Positions 1 to 8,996 of a DNA stretch of 64,000 bases are shown piece after piece. How positions within the stretch are numbered: position 1 is the first letter of the stretch; the number at the start of each line of letters is the position of its first letter. Made by a program: the position numbers and the translations under genes. Origin of the DNA: Paraburkholderia sartisoli (GTDB lineage: Bacteria; Pseudomonadota; Gammaproteobacteria; Burkholderiales; Burkholderiaceae). Where the stretch lies: positions 248,001 to 312,000 of the forward strand of contig NZ_FNRQ01000004.1 of the NCBI RefSeq assembly GCF_900107685.1, written 5' to 3'. Under the pieces are notes generated by a model. That model worked only from the letters and a program-made list of their open reading frames with translations, was not told the DNA's origin and did no database searches.

Positions 1-163
1 TCTTCTTTTCGTAGTCTGGCAGGGATTTCTCCATCACCGTGAGGCCGAGGCTCTTCTGCGCCAGCACCTTGATGACGGGGACACTGCACGATTGTGCGAA
101 AGACGCGACAGGCAGGGTCGCGCCAAGCAGCGCGCACAGTGCGGAATAGTGGAACCTGTTCAC
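1..163 (-). CDS. Exported solute-binding protein, N-terminal fragment
   Basis: Only the first 54 codons are in the window; the gene runs off the left edge. Translation starts at a GTG (161-163) preceded at 5 bases by AGGAGA (169-174), a strong ribosome binding site. The product opens with a typical Sec signal peptide: a short basic start (VNRFHY), a hydrophobic stretch and a probable cut after VASFA. The mature part then reads like the beginning of an ABC-transporter substrate-binding protein of the family-1 type (…MEKSLPDYEKK). The family call is an inference from a short stretch and the substrate cannot be told. The gene stands alone, with an apparently empty 0.5-kb region upstream. Confidence 0.6.
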   Translation of the reverse strand, partial: MNRFHYSALCALLGATLPVASFAQSCSVPVIKVLAQKSLGLTVMEKSLPDYEKK

Positions 164-694
164 TGCTGTCTCCTGATAGGTTTTGATTCGAATAGTTGTT
201 ATCGCCGGGTGTTATACGCATTCCGGTAGATAGCGTACGTAAGTTAACACGCGGTTTACTGTGTCATCCACGCCAAAACGGAGCAGCTCTTCTATACTTT
301 TTGCTCAGTTTTTGTGTGCAGCGCAAAATTTTGTGTCGATGCTGGCTGGGTTTGGACGGACTGCCACGTTTCAGGCGGGGAACTCGTTGGCGAGGCGGCC
401 GCGCAAATCTGGACAGTCGGATAAGTGGAGCGCTCGGGGCCTGAGCCAGCGATAATGCCGACAAAAGAATCTTGAAGATGACGAAGAAAACCCGACGGAC
501 GCACTCAGCCGCGTCCAAAGCGAAAGTGGCGATGGTACCCACTTGTGAACATTGGAGGCTTTCGACAGGCAGAGGCCTGGTCAGTCCTCCGCTGGTCGTC
601 GCGATTCCACCCGCTGACAGAGCACGGCAAGCCCGTCAGTCTCCTGGCCATCGCTATCGCGCGCGAACTGGCCGCGCGCATCCGGGCGCGTCTT
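164..694. other. Region without a recognised gene
   Basis: No open frame here has a credible start, ribosome binding site or recognisable protein. The part next to 163 must hold the promoter of the leftward solute-binding protein gene. A spaced inverted repeat GTGTTA (209-214) / TAACAC (245-250) is the only structure seen, and its meaning is unknown. Confidence 0.5.
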
Positions 695-2926
695 TCAAAG
701 CAAAAGCAACGAAGCAATCTTGTCCAACGTCACCGAGGGCACATAATCCTTGTCCTGATACACCTTGGCCAAATCTGTTTCCGGTATTTCGCGAGCGCCC
801 GCTGGCAGTGACGTATCTGCTTTTGCGAATGCGGCCTCCCACATGGCCGCAAGGTACCGGGCGCCGGCTCCCATCAGCTTTGCTGTATCAGTTCCGAAGG
901 CATTCCACAGACCGTCGACCACGCTCGCGGAACTGCCGCCACCGAGTCGGATGTATTCGTCGATGAGCGTCGCCGGAGGAAGAATGTCCGCCGCCTGACC
1001 CATCAGCGTCACCGTGGCGAACGCCGCATCTCGCCCATCAGCAATAGCAGGAATCGCCCCCTTGAATTCCCGCGCTTGCGGAAGAATTTGCGGCAGCAGG
1101 TCAGCCGAATGCCGGTCCACCATCTTGTCTTCATAGGTCGAATGAACGCCCTTGCCGGGCCACTTTTTGCCTGTAGCATCCGGGGCATCCCTGTACCCAT
1201 CCGAATGATATGAACCATGAAGCGGCTGACAGGCATCCCCAACGTAGTGGGCTAGCACGCCTGCTGCGCAGAGGAATCGGGTATCGTCTCGCGCCTTGAG
1301 CTGTCGGACCATTTCGTCGAAGATCTGCCACACGCGAAACGGCAGCAGGCCCTCTGAGCGGCTATTCGTCTGTCCCTCATCCGCATACCATTTCGACCAC
1401 ACGGCAACACTCATGTTTTCGATACTGCTTAACGTGACATCGCGCAGGGTCTTACCGTCTGTATCGGGCTGGTCAATGTCGGCGTAGTGGTTGGGATGCT
1501 CCGGGCCGGCGTTCTGCGCATAGTCCCGTCCACCAGGCACGCGGGCCGACGTTTTCTTCCACACAAGGTCCGGCACATCAGCCAGCTCGACGAATTCGCC
1601 GTTGGCCAGTTTTTCTCGAATCTGCTCCGGCGTCAGTTCATCCGGGCGAAAGCTGATGCGCTCGATGTTCGCCTTAAGGAAGTCATGCAAGGGCCCATTT
1701 TCCACGGACTCAATCGCAGCGGTCGCGATGCTGTAATGACCTGTTTGCCCCCAGTAGGGATTGGCGCCCGTGTTGTGGTCCCGAACCAGGTCGACGTCAA
1801 GCAGTTGGCAAGCGGTGCTGAGCCCCGTGGCCAGCGCGTAGTTCAGAGGCCGGTCGCCGTCGAGAAGCGACTGGCCGCCCCATTCCACCGCCAACGGATG
1901 CAGCGTGGGATTTTCTGCGTCGCCCGACTTCAGATACCACACCGTGCCCGAGTCGCCCGCCTGGGTTTGCGTCGAGCCCACTGCCGGAGCGATGAGAAAC
2001 TGTGAAACGTAGTCGTAGCCCGCCAGCGATTTGTGTCGATAGAAGAGCGTCTTGATCGTGCCTTCGAGCAATCCGGAAGCACTGCCGAATGCCGTCACGG
2101 GCTGGTCGATAAACTGAAGGCTCAGGCTCAGTTCGTTCAGGTCCGCGATTTCACCCGGTTTGCCTTTGATTCCAAAGGGCTGGCTCGACCAGTTGTTGAC
2201 GTCGTGGACTTCGACCAGACCGATATCAAGCGTGAGATAACTGCGGCTCCCGGGAAACGCCGGAAAGACTGAAGTGAACGGTTCACGCGTCAGCTGCCGC
2301 TCAGACGCGATGCCAACTTCAGCGACTGCACCACGCAGTCGCGCCTTGACAGGACTGCCGGGTTCACCGCAAACGTGTCGGTTCGTGAGCGCATACGTTG
2401 TATGGCCATCCGTGACGAGACATCCCACGCTTGCCGACCGTTCGACGCCCTGCGCCTGCGCAAGCAGCGGACATCCGCCGCCGATATAAGTCGAGGGCCA
2501 GCGGGTATCTGCCGGGGCCGCGCTCGACGCCTCGGTCACCTGCACCGCAACCACGCAGACGGGAACTGCGCGGCCGTCCGGCATATAAAGCGTGCGCGGC
2601 ACCATGTGGTCCGGGTCGAGCTTGCCATGACCGAATTCCGTCGCATCCACCCAGTCCCGTACGAGCACGATGACTGCGGGCCACGAATACGGGCGCACTT
2701 CGGAGTTGTCGAATGTCCGGATGCCCTTCCCGCGAGGCGAGCTGCTCTCATCGGATGCCGCACGGTCACGGGGCCATGGGTCATTTTTCCGGATCAGGTA
2801 CAGCCCGACAGCAGTGCCTACGACGTTCGCCTTGTTGGACAGATGCCAGTGATACAAGTCTCTGGCTTCGAGCAAATCCTTCAATGAGAGACTCTGGAAG
2901 TTCTGCTGTGCGGACAGTGGGCTCAT
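695..2926 (-). CDS. Trypsin-like serine protease fused to S1/P1-type zinc nuclease
   Basis: This is a 743-residue protein with no signal peptide or membrane segment; the ATG is preceded by AAGGTGA. Residues about 160-380 form a chymotrypsin-like protease with the triad in the usual order: H184 (LTNRHVC), D234 (LTLDIGLVEV) and S326 (AGDSGT). Residues about 390-650 match S1/P1 nuclease: WGQTGH (W392, H397), a likely Asp near 450, H480 (NHYAD), H560/D564/H570 (HYVGDACQPLH) and H595/E599 (HSTYE). The spacings equal the zinc ligands W1/H6, H116/D120/H126 and H149/D153 of nuclease P1. In those enzymes the amino group of Trp1 binds zinc, so the internal W392 implies cleavage before it. Zinc-dependent phospholipase C is a related fold, but the W-x4-H spacing favours S1/P1. 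The gene stands alone. Domain calls are solid; the activation idea is inference. Confidence 0.82.
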   Translation of the reverse strand: MSPLSAQQNFQSLSLKDLLEARDLYHWHLSNKANVVGTAVGLYLIRKNDPWPRDRAASDESSSPRGKGIRTFDNSEVRPYSWPAVIVLVRDWVDATEFGHGKLDPDHMVPRTLYMPDGRAVPVCVVAVQVTEASSAAPADTRWPSTYIGGGCPLLAQAQGVERSASVGCLVTDGHTTYALTNRHVCGEPGSPVKARLRGAVAEVGIASERQLTREPFTSVFPAFPGSRSYLTLDIGLVEVHDVNNWSSQPFGIKGKPGEIADLNELSLSLQFIDQPVTAFGSASGLLEGTIKTLFYRHKSLAGYDYVSQFLIAPAVGSTQTQAGDSGTVWYLKSGDAENPTLHPLAVEWGGQSLLDGDRPLNYALATGLSTACQLLDVDLVRDHNTGANPYWGQTGHYSIATAAIESVENGPLHDFLKANIERISFRPDELTPEQIREKLANGEFVELADVPDLVWKKTSARVPGGRDYAQNAGPEHPNHYADIDQPDTDGKTLRDVTLSSIENMSVAVWSKWYADEGQTNSRSEGLLPFRVWQIFDEMVRQLKARDDTRFLCAAGVLAHYVGDACQPLHGSYHSDGYRDAPDATGKKWPGKGVHSTYEDKMVDRHSADLLPQILPQAREFKGAIPAIADGRDAAFATVTLMGQAADILPPATLIDEYIRLGGGSSASVVDGLWNAFGTDTAKLMGAGARYLAAMWEAAFAKADTSLPAGAREIPETDLAKVYQDKDYVPSVTLDKIASLLLL

Positions 2927-3375
2927 CTCGTCACCTTGGGGAGTTCGACCGGGAGTGGCCGTAAGCCGGGCGTCGCCAGTCGGGAAACTGTCGGCTCAGC
3001 GCTTTCGCATCCAAGGTTGTACGAGTCATGTGACAGATTTGCGAACCCCGTTGCAGGCATGGGCGTTTTATCTTCCAGCGAAAACTGAACGAAGCGGAAA
3101 GATTACCGGCTGCGAAGACACCGCACTAAAGCTCGCGATCTATACGCCGGTTAGCATCAGCAGCGGGTAAGTTCACGGGCGCGAAAAACGACCGGTGGTC
3201 CACGTAACGGCAGTCGCAAGGCGTGTTATCCATGAGGCCAGCAGCAATTCGTGCAACTGGCTCCGTACGCCGGCATTCTGCCAGTCGCCGGGTCGCCGCC
3301 AGCAGGTTGTACCTGGGCCGCAGACGACGATCTGTTCCCAAATGTCTTTTACAGCCCCCCTTAACCCGGCAAACC
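2927..3375. other. Region without a recognised gene
   Basis: This lies between the protease-nuclease fusion and the end of poxB. It should hold the promoter of the fusion gene near 2930-3000 and the 3' end of the poxB transcript. No protein, RNA gene, clear promoter or strong hairpin was recognised. Confidence 0.5.
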
Positions 3376-5085
3376 CTATAAATTTTCGCGGATCATCGCG
3401 AACACATCGGCGGATTGTCCCTGCAGCATGGCCTTCGCGGAATACAGGACCATTCCGTACGCAGCCCCCCACTCGATCTTCGGCGGCATCACGAGCGTCA
3501 TCGTGTCGACCTTGACGTTCAGAAGTGCGGGGCCAGGCTCGTTCAACCACGTAACGACGGCATCTTCGAGTTCATCGGCTTTCGCCACCGTGCGCCCCCA
3601 CATTCCGATCGCCTCGGCGACCTTGCCGAAGTCCGGGTTTTGCAGGCCCGTATAAAGCGGGAGCATGCCTTCTGACTTCTGCTCGATGTCGATAAATCCC
3701 AGCTTGCCGTTGTCGAACACGACCACCTTGACGGGCAGCTTCTCCTGCACGAGCGTCATGAGCTCGCCGAACAGCATGGCGAGACCTCCGTCGCCGGACA
3801 TGGAAATCACCTGGCGTCCCGGCTGGCACTTCTGCAGCCCCATTGACATCGGCAGGGCCGCCGCCATCGTGCCGTGGAGCAGGCTCGAAAACACCCGGCG
3901 TTTTCCGTTAGTTTCAATATGGCGGTAAAGCCAGACAGTGGGCGTCCCGTCGTCGGCGCAGAAGAGTGCATCGCTCGCGGCGTGCCGGTTGAGCAGCTCG
4001 GTCAGATAGATAGGTGGAATCGTTCCGCGGTCCGACGCGACGGCCCTGGACCGGTGGGTTTCCACCGCGCGGGCATGCCGCTCGACGAGCTTGTCGCGGA
4101 ACCCGGTTGACGTGCGCGGTTCAAGGCGCGGCAACAACGCCTCCATCGTGGACTTGATATCTCCAACCAGCCCTAACGTCACCGGATGCCGCCGGCCGAG
4201 ATGGTCGGGTGCCATGTCGATCTGAACGATTCTGGCCTTCTCCGGGTAGAACTGCCGCCATGCGAAATCGGCGCCCAGCAGCAGCAAGGTCTCGCATTCG
4301 GATACCGCCAGATAGCCCGCTTCGCCGCCGATAATGCCGGTCATGCCGACGTTGTACGGGTTGTCATGTTCCAGCGCGTCTTTTGCGCGGGACGTGTGCG
4401 CAATCGGTGCCTTGAGCCGCTCGGCTACGGCAAGGATTTCGGCGTGGGCGCCACGGCATCCCGAACCGCCATAGATGGCGATCTTCTCTCCTGAATTGAG
4501 GATTTCGGCGACACGGTCGAGATCTGCGTCGCTCGGCCGGACCACGGGCACATTCGTGTGGACCGAATACGGGACGTTATCGCTCGCATCAGCATGGGCG
4601 ATGTCGACCGGAACGATCAGCACGGCGACGCCACCCTTTGCAATGGCGGTCTGACAGGCAATCACGGTTTTGCGCCGCGCCTGCTCCGGCGTAATGATCA
4701 TGTCGCAGAACACGCTGCACGATCCGTAGATCGCCTTGAAGTCGACTTCCTGCGGAAAGTTAAAGCCGAGTTCCTCGCTCGCCACCTGGGTTGCGATCAG
4801 GACAACCGGTGCCCGGTTGCGGTTGGCGTCCACCAGGCCGTTGATGAAGTGAAGGCTGCCAGGGCCGCAGCTTCCCGCAACGGCCGTGAGGTTGCCGGTC
4901 AACATGGCTTCGGCTTCGGCGGCGAACGCACCCGCCTCCTCATGGCGCACATGGACCCACTCGATGTCGCTCTCGTTGATGTGGTGAGCGATGAGATTCA
5001 GCGTGTCACCCACGATCCCGTAGCAATGCCTGACGCCAGCCGAGGCGAGCGTGTCCACAATGATTTCGGCAACTTTTTTGCTCAT
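3376..5085 (-). CDS. poxB: Pyruvate oxidase / pyruvate:quinone dehydrogenase
   Basis: A thiamine-diphosphate- and FAD-dependent enzyme that decarboxylates pyruvate to acetate and CO2 and passes electrons to ubiquinone at the membrane. The start at MSKKVAEI is chosen because AGGAGA lies 6 bases upstream; an upstream extension has no such signal. The 569 residues equal the family length (E. coli PoxB 572). The N-terminal pyrimidine-binding domain shows HEEAGAFAAEAEA, and the pyrophosphate-binding domain carries SGDGGLAM…DNGKLGF. The C-terminal end (TLVMPPKIEW…) parallels the lipid-binding tail of PoxB. It lies alone, 204 bases downstream of the large winged-helix/ATPase regulator gene on the same strand, which may or may not control it. 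Confidence 0.93.
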   Translation of the reverse strand: MSKKVAEIIVDTLASAGVRHCYGIVGDTLNLIAHHINESDIEWVHVRHEEAGAFAAEAEAMLTGNLTAVAGSCGPGSLHFINGLVDANRNRAPVVLIATQVASEELGFNFPQEVDFKAIYGSCSVFCDMIITPEQARRKTVIACQTAIAKGGVAVLIVPVDIAHADASDNVPYSVHTNVPVVRPSDADLDRVAEILNSGEKIAIYGGSGCRGAHAEILAVAERLKAPIAHTSRAKDALEHDNPYNVGMTGIIGGEAGYLAVSECETLLLLGADFAWRQFYPEKARIVQIDMAPDHLGRRHPVTLGLVGDIKSTMEALLPRLEPRTSTGFRDKLVERHARAVETHRSRAVASDRGTIPPIYLTELLNRHAASDALFCADDGTPTVWLYRHIETNGKRRVFSSLLHGTMAAALPMSMGLQKCQPGRQVISMSGDGGLAMLFGELMTLVQEKLPVKVVVFDNGKLGFIDIEQKSEGMLPLYTGLQNPDFGKVAEAIGMWGRTVAKADELEDAVVTWLNEPGPALLNVKVDTMTLVMPPKIEWGAAYGMVLYSAKAMLQGQSADVFAMIRENL

Positions 5086-5289
5086 GTCGGCTCTCCTGAA
5101 GGCGCCCGATACAAGAAATGATCCGTCGCCGTTGTGAACCGCAGGCCCGGAGTTCGTCTCTGCCGGTCGCGCAGATTCCATCGGCGGGACGATTCACTTA
5201 TCTTGCATGGACTCCCTGTTGCCCGATATCACCCTGAGGGGGGATCGGCGCCGCGATGGCTCCCCCATGCCTCACGCTTGAAGCATGTA

Positions 5290-8200
5290 TCAGCTCGTTG
5301 ACAGAGCGAGCAGACGTCGGCCGATATGAGCGCCGCGCGGCAAGGAATTCGACAGCCGCCCGAGCGTCGAAGTGAAAAGGCGCTGTTGTACATCCGCCTG
5401 TCCGGCATCACCGCGGGCCTCGTGAATCGCTGCCGCCGTGCGGTGAAGCCGCCAGTCCGCCAGCGGGGTTTCGAATCCCGCGGTAGCCGCGAACGCGGAG
5501 TTGATATGGTCGAGTGCAATGGCCGGATCGCCGCTCGCGAGCGCCTCGCGCGCAACGACTTCCCAGGCGAGCGCCTGCCACGTCCGGTCTTCGGTTGCGA
5601 GGGCGAGCTTCAGGAACGCCCTGGCGCACGATCGGGCGGTGCGATGGTCGCCCGTCATCATCGCTGCCTCGGAGGTGCCCCATCCGGTTGCCAGTCGCCA
5701 GTACCAGTCGAACATGACGGGCGTGGCGTCCATCTGCCGTCGCGCTTCGGCAAACAGCGACGCGGCGCGTACGCCGTCCTCCAAACCTATGTACGCGAGG
5801 CCCGCGAGCACGATGCACGCACGGTGTTGCACGGGCAGCAGTGCGCCGGGGTCGGCCTCGACCGCCTGATCGGTCGAAGCCGGGACGAGCCGTTCGTACA
5901 TTTCAATGACTGGCTCGTAGTCCATCGTGTGTACGAGCAACCAACCTCTGTAGACCTCGAGTGTGCGGGCCGCAAAATAGTCGCCGTTCTCGCGGAACGA
6001 AGTCATGCCCTGGTCGAACGATTCCAGCGCCTCGCCTGGCTCGCCAAGGAAAAGCTGGGCCCACGGCGTGCCCAGCCGGAGCATCCACGTCGCCCTCGCG
6101 AGGTCGAAGCCGGGATGTTCCACCGCATGCTCAAAAAGGATCTGGTAATTCGCCCGCACAGTGCCGAGCGCTTCGCGATACCGGGTGGAAATGATGCACA
6201 GCATCGCGTATTCCATGTTCGCCCGGGCGATCAGCAATGGATCCCCCGTCTCGCGCAATGCACGAATCGCAGTCTCGCACTCGGTCAGATCGGCATGCGA
6301 CCAGCCGTTGGTCCAGATACGCCGTACGTATGCACTCACGCGGACCAGCGCACTGACACGCATGTCGGGATGCGACGCACTGAGCACAAGCGCTTCGTTT
6401 AGCACCTCAATGCAACGTTGCCTGTCGCTCCAGCTCAAGACATAGGCGAGGCCCAGCATCGCGCGCAATTGCGCGTCGAGCCGGCCAATCGTGCGTGCCT
6501 GTTGCTCGAGCTCGACCCAGGCGGCCCCGGCGCGTGGATCATGCGCCGCAGCGTAAAGCGACGCGCGTGCCTCGGCAAACTCAAAGCTTTTAAGCGGACG
6601 CAAGTCAGCCGGCAACTTTGCGGTGAGTGAAGCGGCAAAGTCGAGAATCGACTGCGCCTCGCGATACGCAAAGCGAACCTTTGCGGTTTGCAGCGCAATG
6701 CGCAGATAGTCGACTGCCTTGAGCCAGTCTCTCGCGTCAGCGAAATGTTGTCCGAGCTCGTATGCCACCTCCGCTCTCTGGTCGCGGGCATAGATCGCCT
6801 CGAGCCGCTCCGCGATTTGCCGATGCAAACGGGAACGGCGAGTCAGTCCTTGACGTCCATAGAACGCGTGGCGAATGAGAGCATGGTCGAAACAGAACAT
6901 GGCGACCGCTCCCCCGTCCGGTAAGCGTTTCACTCCGCAACGTTGAATCAGGCGCTGATTGCGTGCCAGTGTCTCGCACAGATCGTCGAACTGCTCCGTA
7001 GACAGACCCGCGGCGCCGGCCACGGTCGCGGATGAAAAAGAGAGCCCTGCAACGCTAGCGGCTTCAAGCAGATTCCGTTCGTCGGCGGGGAAGCGCCGGA
7101 TTCGATTCTCGAGCGCCTGGGTTATCGTGTGTGGCGCTGTCTCGCCGATCGTCCCCAATGGCACCAGGGGCCGCCAGCCGGTCGCCGTCTTGCGGAGCAT
7201 GTTGCGCTCCACGAGATCTGCGAGAATCGCCCGCATGAACAGCGGATTGCCGCCGCAACGTTGTGCGATGAGGTAAGACAGTTCTTCCCCGGCAGGGTCG
7301 CCATGATCGCGGTCTGTCAGCCATGCAACGACCGCGTCGCGAGGCATTGGGCCAAGCGCCAGATCCCGGCATAGCCCCCTTAACGAAAGCTCGTGATGCA
7401 ATTGCTCGATGGGGTGTTCGGCCCGTGCCGCCTCGTCCGGCCGGTAAGTGGCGACGACCATCAGGCGCAGAGCTGCCGGCTGGCGCGCAATCACCGCCAG
7501 CAAATCGATGGTTGAATAGTCGGCCCAATGAAGGTCTTCGAATATCAGAAGCAGCGGTTGCGTCTGCGTCAGCAAGCTCAGCAAGCCGCTGATCTCCCGC
7601 AGCATGCGTTCGCGCGACCCGCCGGAAATTTGCCGATGCAGGGACTCGCGCACATGACTCGCCACCTGGCCCGGAAGCTGCCATGCCCACGTGGGCGCCA
7701 GCGTCACCAGCGCTTTCACGACCTCGCCGCCGCCGGTTCCCTGGCAAAGTTGCCCGAGCGCCTGCAGAACCGGATAAAACGGCTCCGTGCCGCCATAGCC
7801 CTCGACACAACGCCCTTCAGCAACCCACACGTCATCATGTTCGAACCTTTGGGCGGCAACGAACTGCTTGAGCAACGCTGTCTTGCCGATGCCTGGCTCA
7901 CCGGCAACCATCACGACCTGGCTGTTTCCGGATCTGGCCCGGTCCATGGCGGCACCCAGTTGCTGCAGTTCGCCCGTGCGCCCGACAAAGCGACCGAAGC
8001 GCTCCTCGCCCGCGACCGGCAGGGATTCCGTTGCCGGAGCCTCCACCGGCGCGACGAAACGATAGCCGCGTCCGCGCAGCGTTTCGATGTAGCGAGGGTG
8101 TTGCACGCTATCGCCAAGCCGTGCCCGGATCGTTTGTATGTGGGCCTTCACGACTTCGGGCTGCACATGCACGTTGGGCCACACCGCTTCGAGCAACGCG

Positions 8201-8382
8201 TCATGGGTAATCAGCGCACCGCGATTCTCGATCAAAAACCGCAAAACGCCGAAGGTCTTGCGCGTCAGGTCTATCCGCTCGGGCGTCGTGTCGGAATCCA
8301 GCCGCCAAAGGCACTCGTTCGCCGTATCCAGACGAAAGCCCGCGAAACTGACCGAAGAGAGCATGCTCGATCGCGCCTTCAT
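5290..8382 (-). CDS. Winged-helix transcriptional regulator with ATPase and TPR-like domains
   Basis: A 1030-residue cytoplasmic regulator. Residues about 14-112 are an OmpR/CadC-type winged helix, ending in the typical YIETLRGRGYRFVAPV. A predicted signal-transduction ATPase follows, with Walker A GEPGIGKT at 161-168 and a Walker-B-like LLLIFEDLHWAD. The C-terminal half is helical and Ala-rich and reads as TPR-like repeats. The start is placed at MKARSS, with weak Shine-Dalgarno-like bases (GAGGAGCAAGG) upstream; a start 23 codons earlier is possible. There is no membrane helix, unlike CadC, so the signal is probably a small molecule or a partner protein. The target is unknown; poxB downstream is a candidate from position only. 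Confidence 0.85.
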   Translation of the reverse strand: MKARSSMLSSVSFAGFRLDTANECLWRLDSDTTPERIDLTRKTFGVLRFLIENRGALITHDALLEAVWPNVHVQPEVVKAHIQTIRARLGDSVQHPRYIETLRGRGYRFVAPVEAPATESLPVAGEERFGRFVGRTGELQQLGAAMDRARSGNSQVVMVAGEPGIGKTALLKQFVAAQRFEHDDVWVAEGRCVEGYGGTEPFYPVLQALGQLCQGTGGGEVVKALVTLAPTWAWQLPGQVASHVRESLHRQISGGSRERMLREISGLLSLLTQTQPLLLIFEDLHWADYSTIDLLAVIARQPAALRLMVVATYRPDEAARAEHPIEQLHHELSLRGLCRDLALGPMPRDAVVAWLTDRDHGDPAGEELSYLIAQRCGGNPLFMRAILADLVERNMLRKTATGWRPLVPLGTIGETAPHTITQALENRIRRFPADERNLLEAASVAGLSFSSATVAGAAGLSTEQFDDLCETLARNQRLIQRCGVKRLPDGGAVAMFCFDHALIRHAFYGRQGLTRRSRLHRQIAERLEAIYARDQRAEVAYELGQHFADARDWLKAVDYLRIALQTAKVRFAYREAQSILDFAASLTAKLPADLRPLKSFEFAEARASLYAAAHDPRAGAAWVELEQQARTIGRLDAQLRAMLGLAYVLSWSDRQRCIEVLNEALVLSASHPDMRVSALVRVSAYVRRIWTNGWSHADLTECETAIRALRETGDPLLIARANMEYAMLCIISTRYREALGTVRANYQILFEHAVEHPGFDLARATWMLRLGTPWAQLFLGEPGEALESFDQGMTSFRENGDYFAARTLEVYRGWLLVHTMDYEPVIEMYERLVPASTDQAVEADPGALLPVQHRACIVLAGLAYIGLEDGVRAASLFAEARRQMDATPVMFDWYWRLATGWGTSEAAMMTGDHRTARSCARAFLKLALATEDRTWQALAWEVVAREALASGDPAIALDHINSAFAATAGFETPLADWRLHRTAAAIHEARGDAGQADVQQRLFTSTLGRLSNSLPRGAHIGRRLLALSTS

Positions 8383-8705
8383 GCCAACCTTGCTCCTCAC
8401 GCCTCTATGAGGCTCACATTGCGACTGTCTGATCGCTATTGATCTGTACAACTGCCCGCATAATTACAATCTCATAACTGGAGACCAATACAACCATCAT
8501 TGAGCGGCCTGGCCCGGGCAGGGCTGGTGACGATCCGAGGCGTTTTATTTTCGGGCGCCACTCGTGCCGCGTGCCGGTCGTGAACGGCTGGAGCACCGGG
8601 ATGGTCAACGCGGTCGCAAGCCTCATGTTGCAGCCGGTTATCCGCAGTATAAAATCGCGACAACCAACGATGTGAAACACATCGTCGCGACACGGCGCCA
8701 CTGCA
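8383..8705. other. Intergenic region with divergent promoters and an inverted repeat
   Basis: No intact gene is seen. The left part must drive the leftward winged-helix/ATPase regulator gene. The right part carries a TATAAA-like -10 (8648-8653), a direct repeat TCGCGACA (8655-8662 and 8685-8692) and a perfect inverted repeat (8667-8685) just before the broken ATPase reading frame. Confidence 0.5.
8667..8685. promoter_or_regulatory. Perfect 8+3+8 inverted repeat before the ATPase remnant
   Basis: ACGATGTG-AAA-CACATCGT is an exact inverted repeat ending 20 bases before the ATG at 8706. It lies just after a TATAAA-like -10 element at 8648-8653 and inside a TCGCGACA direct repeat. It could be an operator or an mRNA hairpin in the leader. 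That it survives ahead of a broken gene suggests a leftover or a recent break. Confidence 0.5.
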
Positions 8706-8996
8706 ATGCCCATTCGTCAGCCGATTCTGAACGCGTGGCGCTATCAGCCTCGGCGCGCGAGCGCGGACAGGCACTGCCACGGCTCGTTCGTCGGCCGCAG
8801 GCCGCAACGGGACCGGTTGAAGACGCTGTTCGACGAGGCTCGCCATCGCGCATCGCGCATCGTATTCGTGGCGGGCGAACCGGGCATCGGCAAGACGACG
8901 GTCGTCAACCGGTTCCCGGACTCGCTCGCCGCGACGCTACCGTCGGGTCATCACGTTCGAAACAGGCTAGTCGCCCGCGTGTACACATCCAGATAG
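8706..8996 (+). pseudogene. Truncated ATPase-type regulator, N-terminal remnant
   Basis: A 96-codon frame contains a clear start of a regulator-type ATPase domain: FVGRRPQRDRL, then FVAGEPGIGKTTVVNRF with an intact Walker A. Shortly after the P-loop, at about position 8940, the similarity stops, and the frame ends inside the 3' end of the opposite-strand LuxR gene. Nothing after the P-loop of such an ATPase (Walker B, sensors, repeats, DNA-binding domain) follows in any forward frame. A full-length relative would be 600-1000 residues. The remnant may come from an inversion or deletion that joined it to the LuxR gene. A short functional peptide is possible but unlikely. Confidence 0.6.

Noticed and set aside
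472..966. Forward 164-codon frame at the end of the protease-nuclease gene
   Set aside because: It overlaps the 3' end of the fusion gene on the other strand and shows no recognisable protein or good start.
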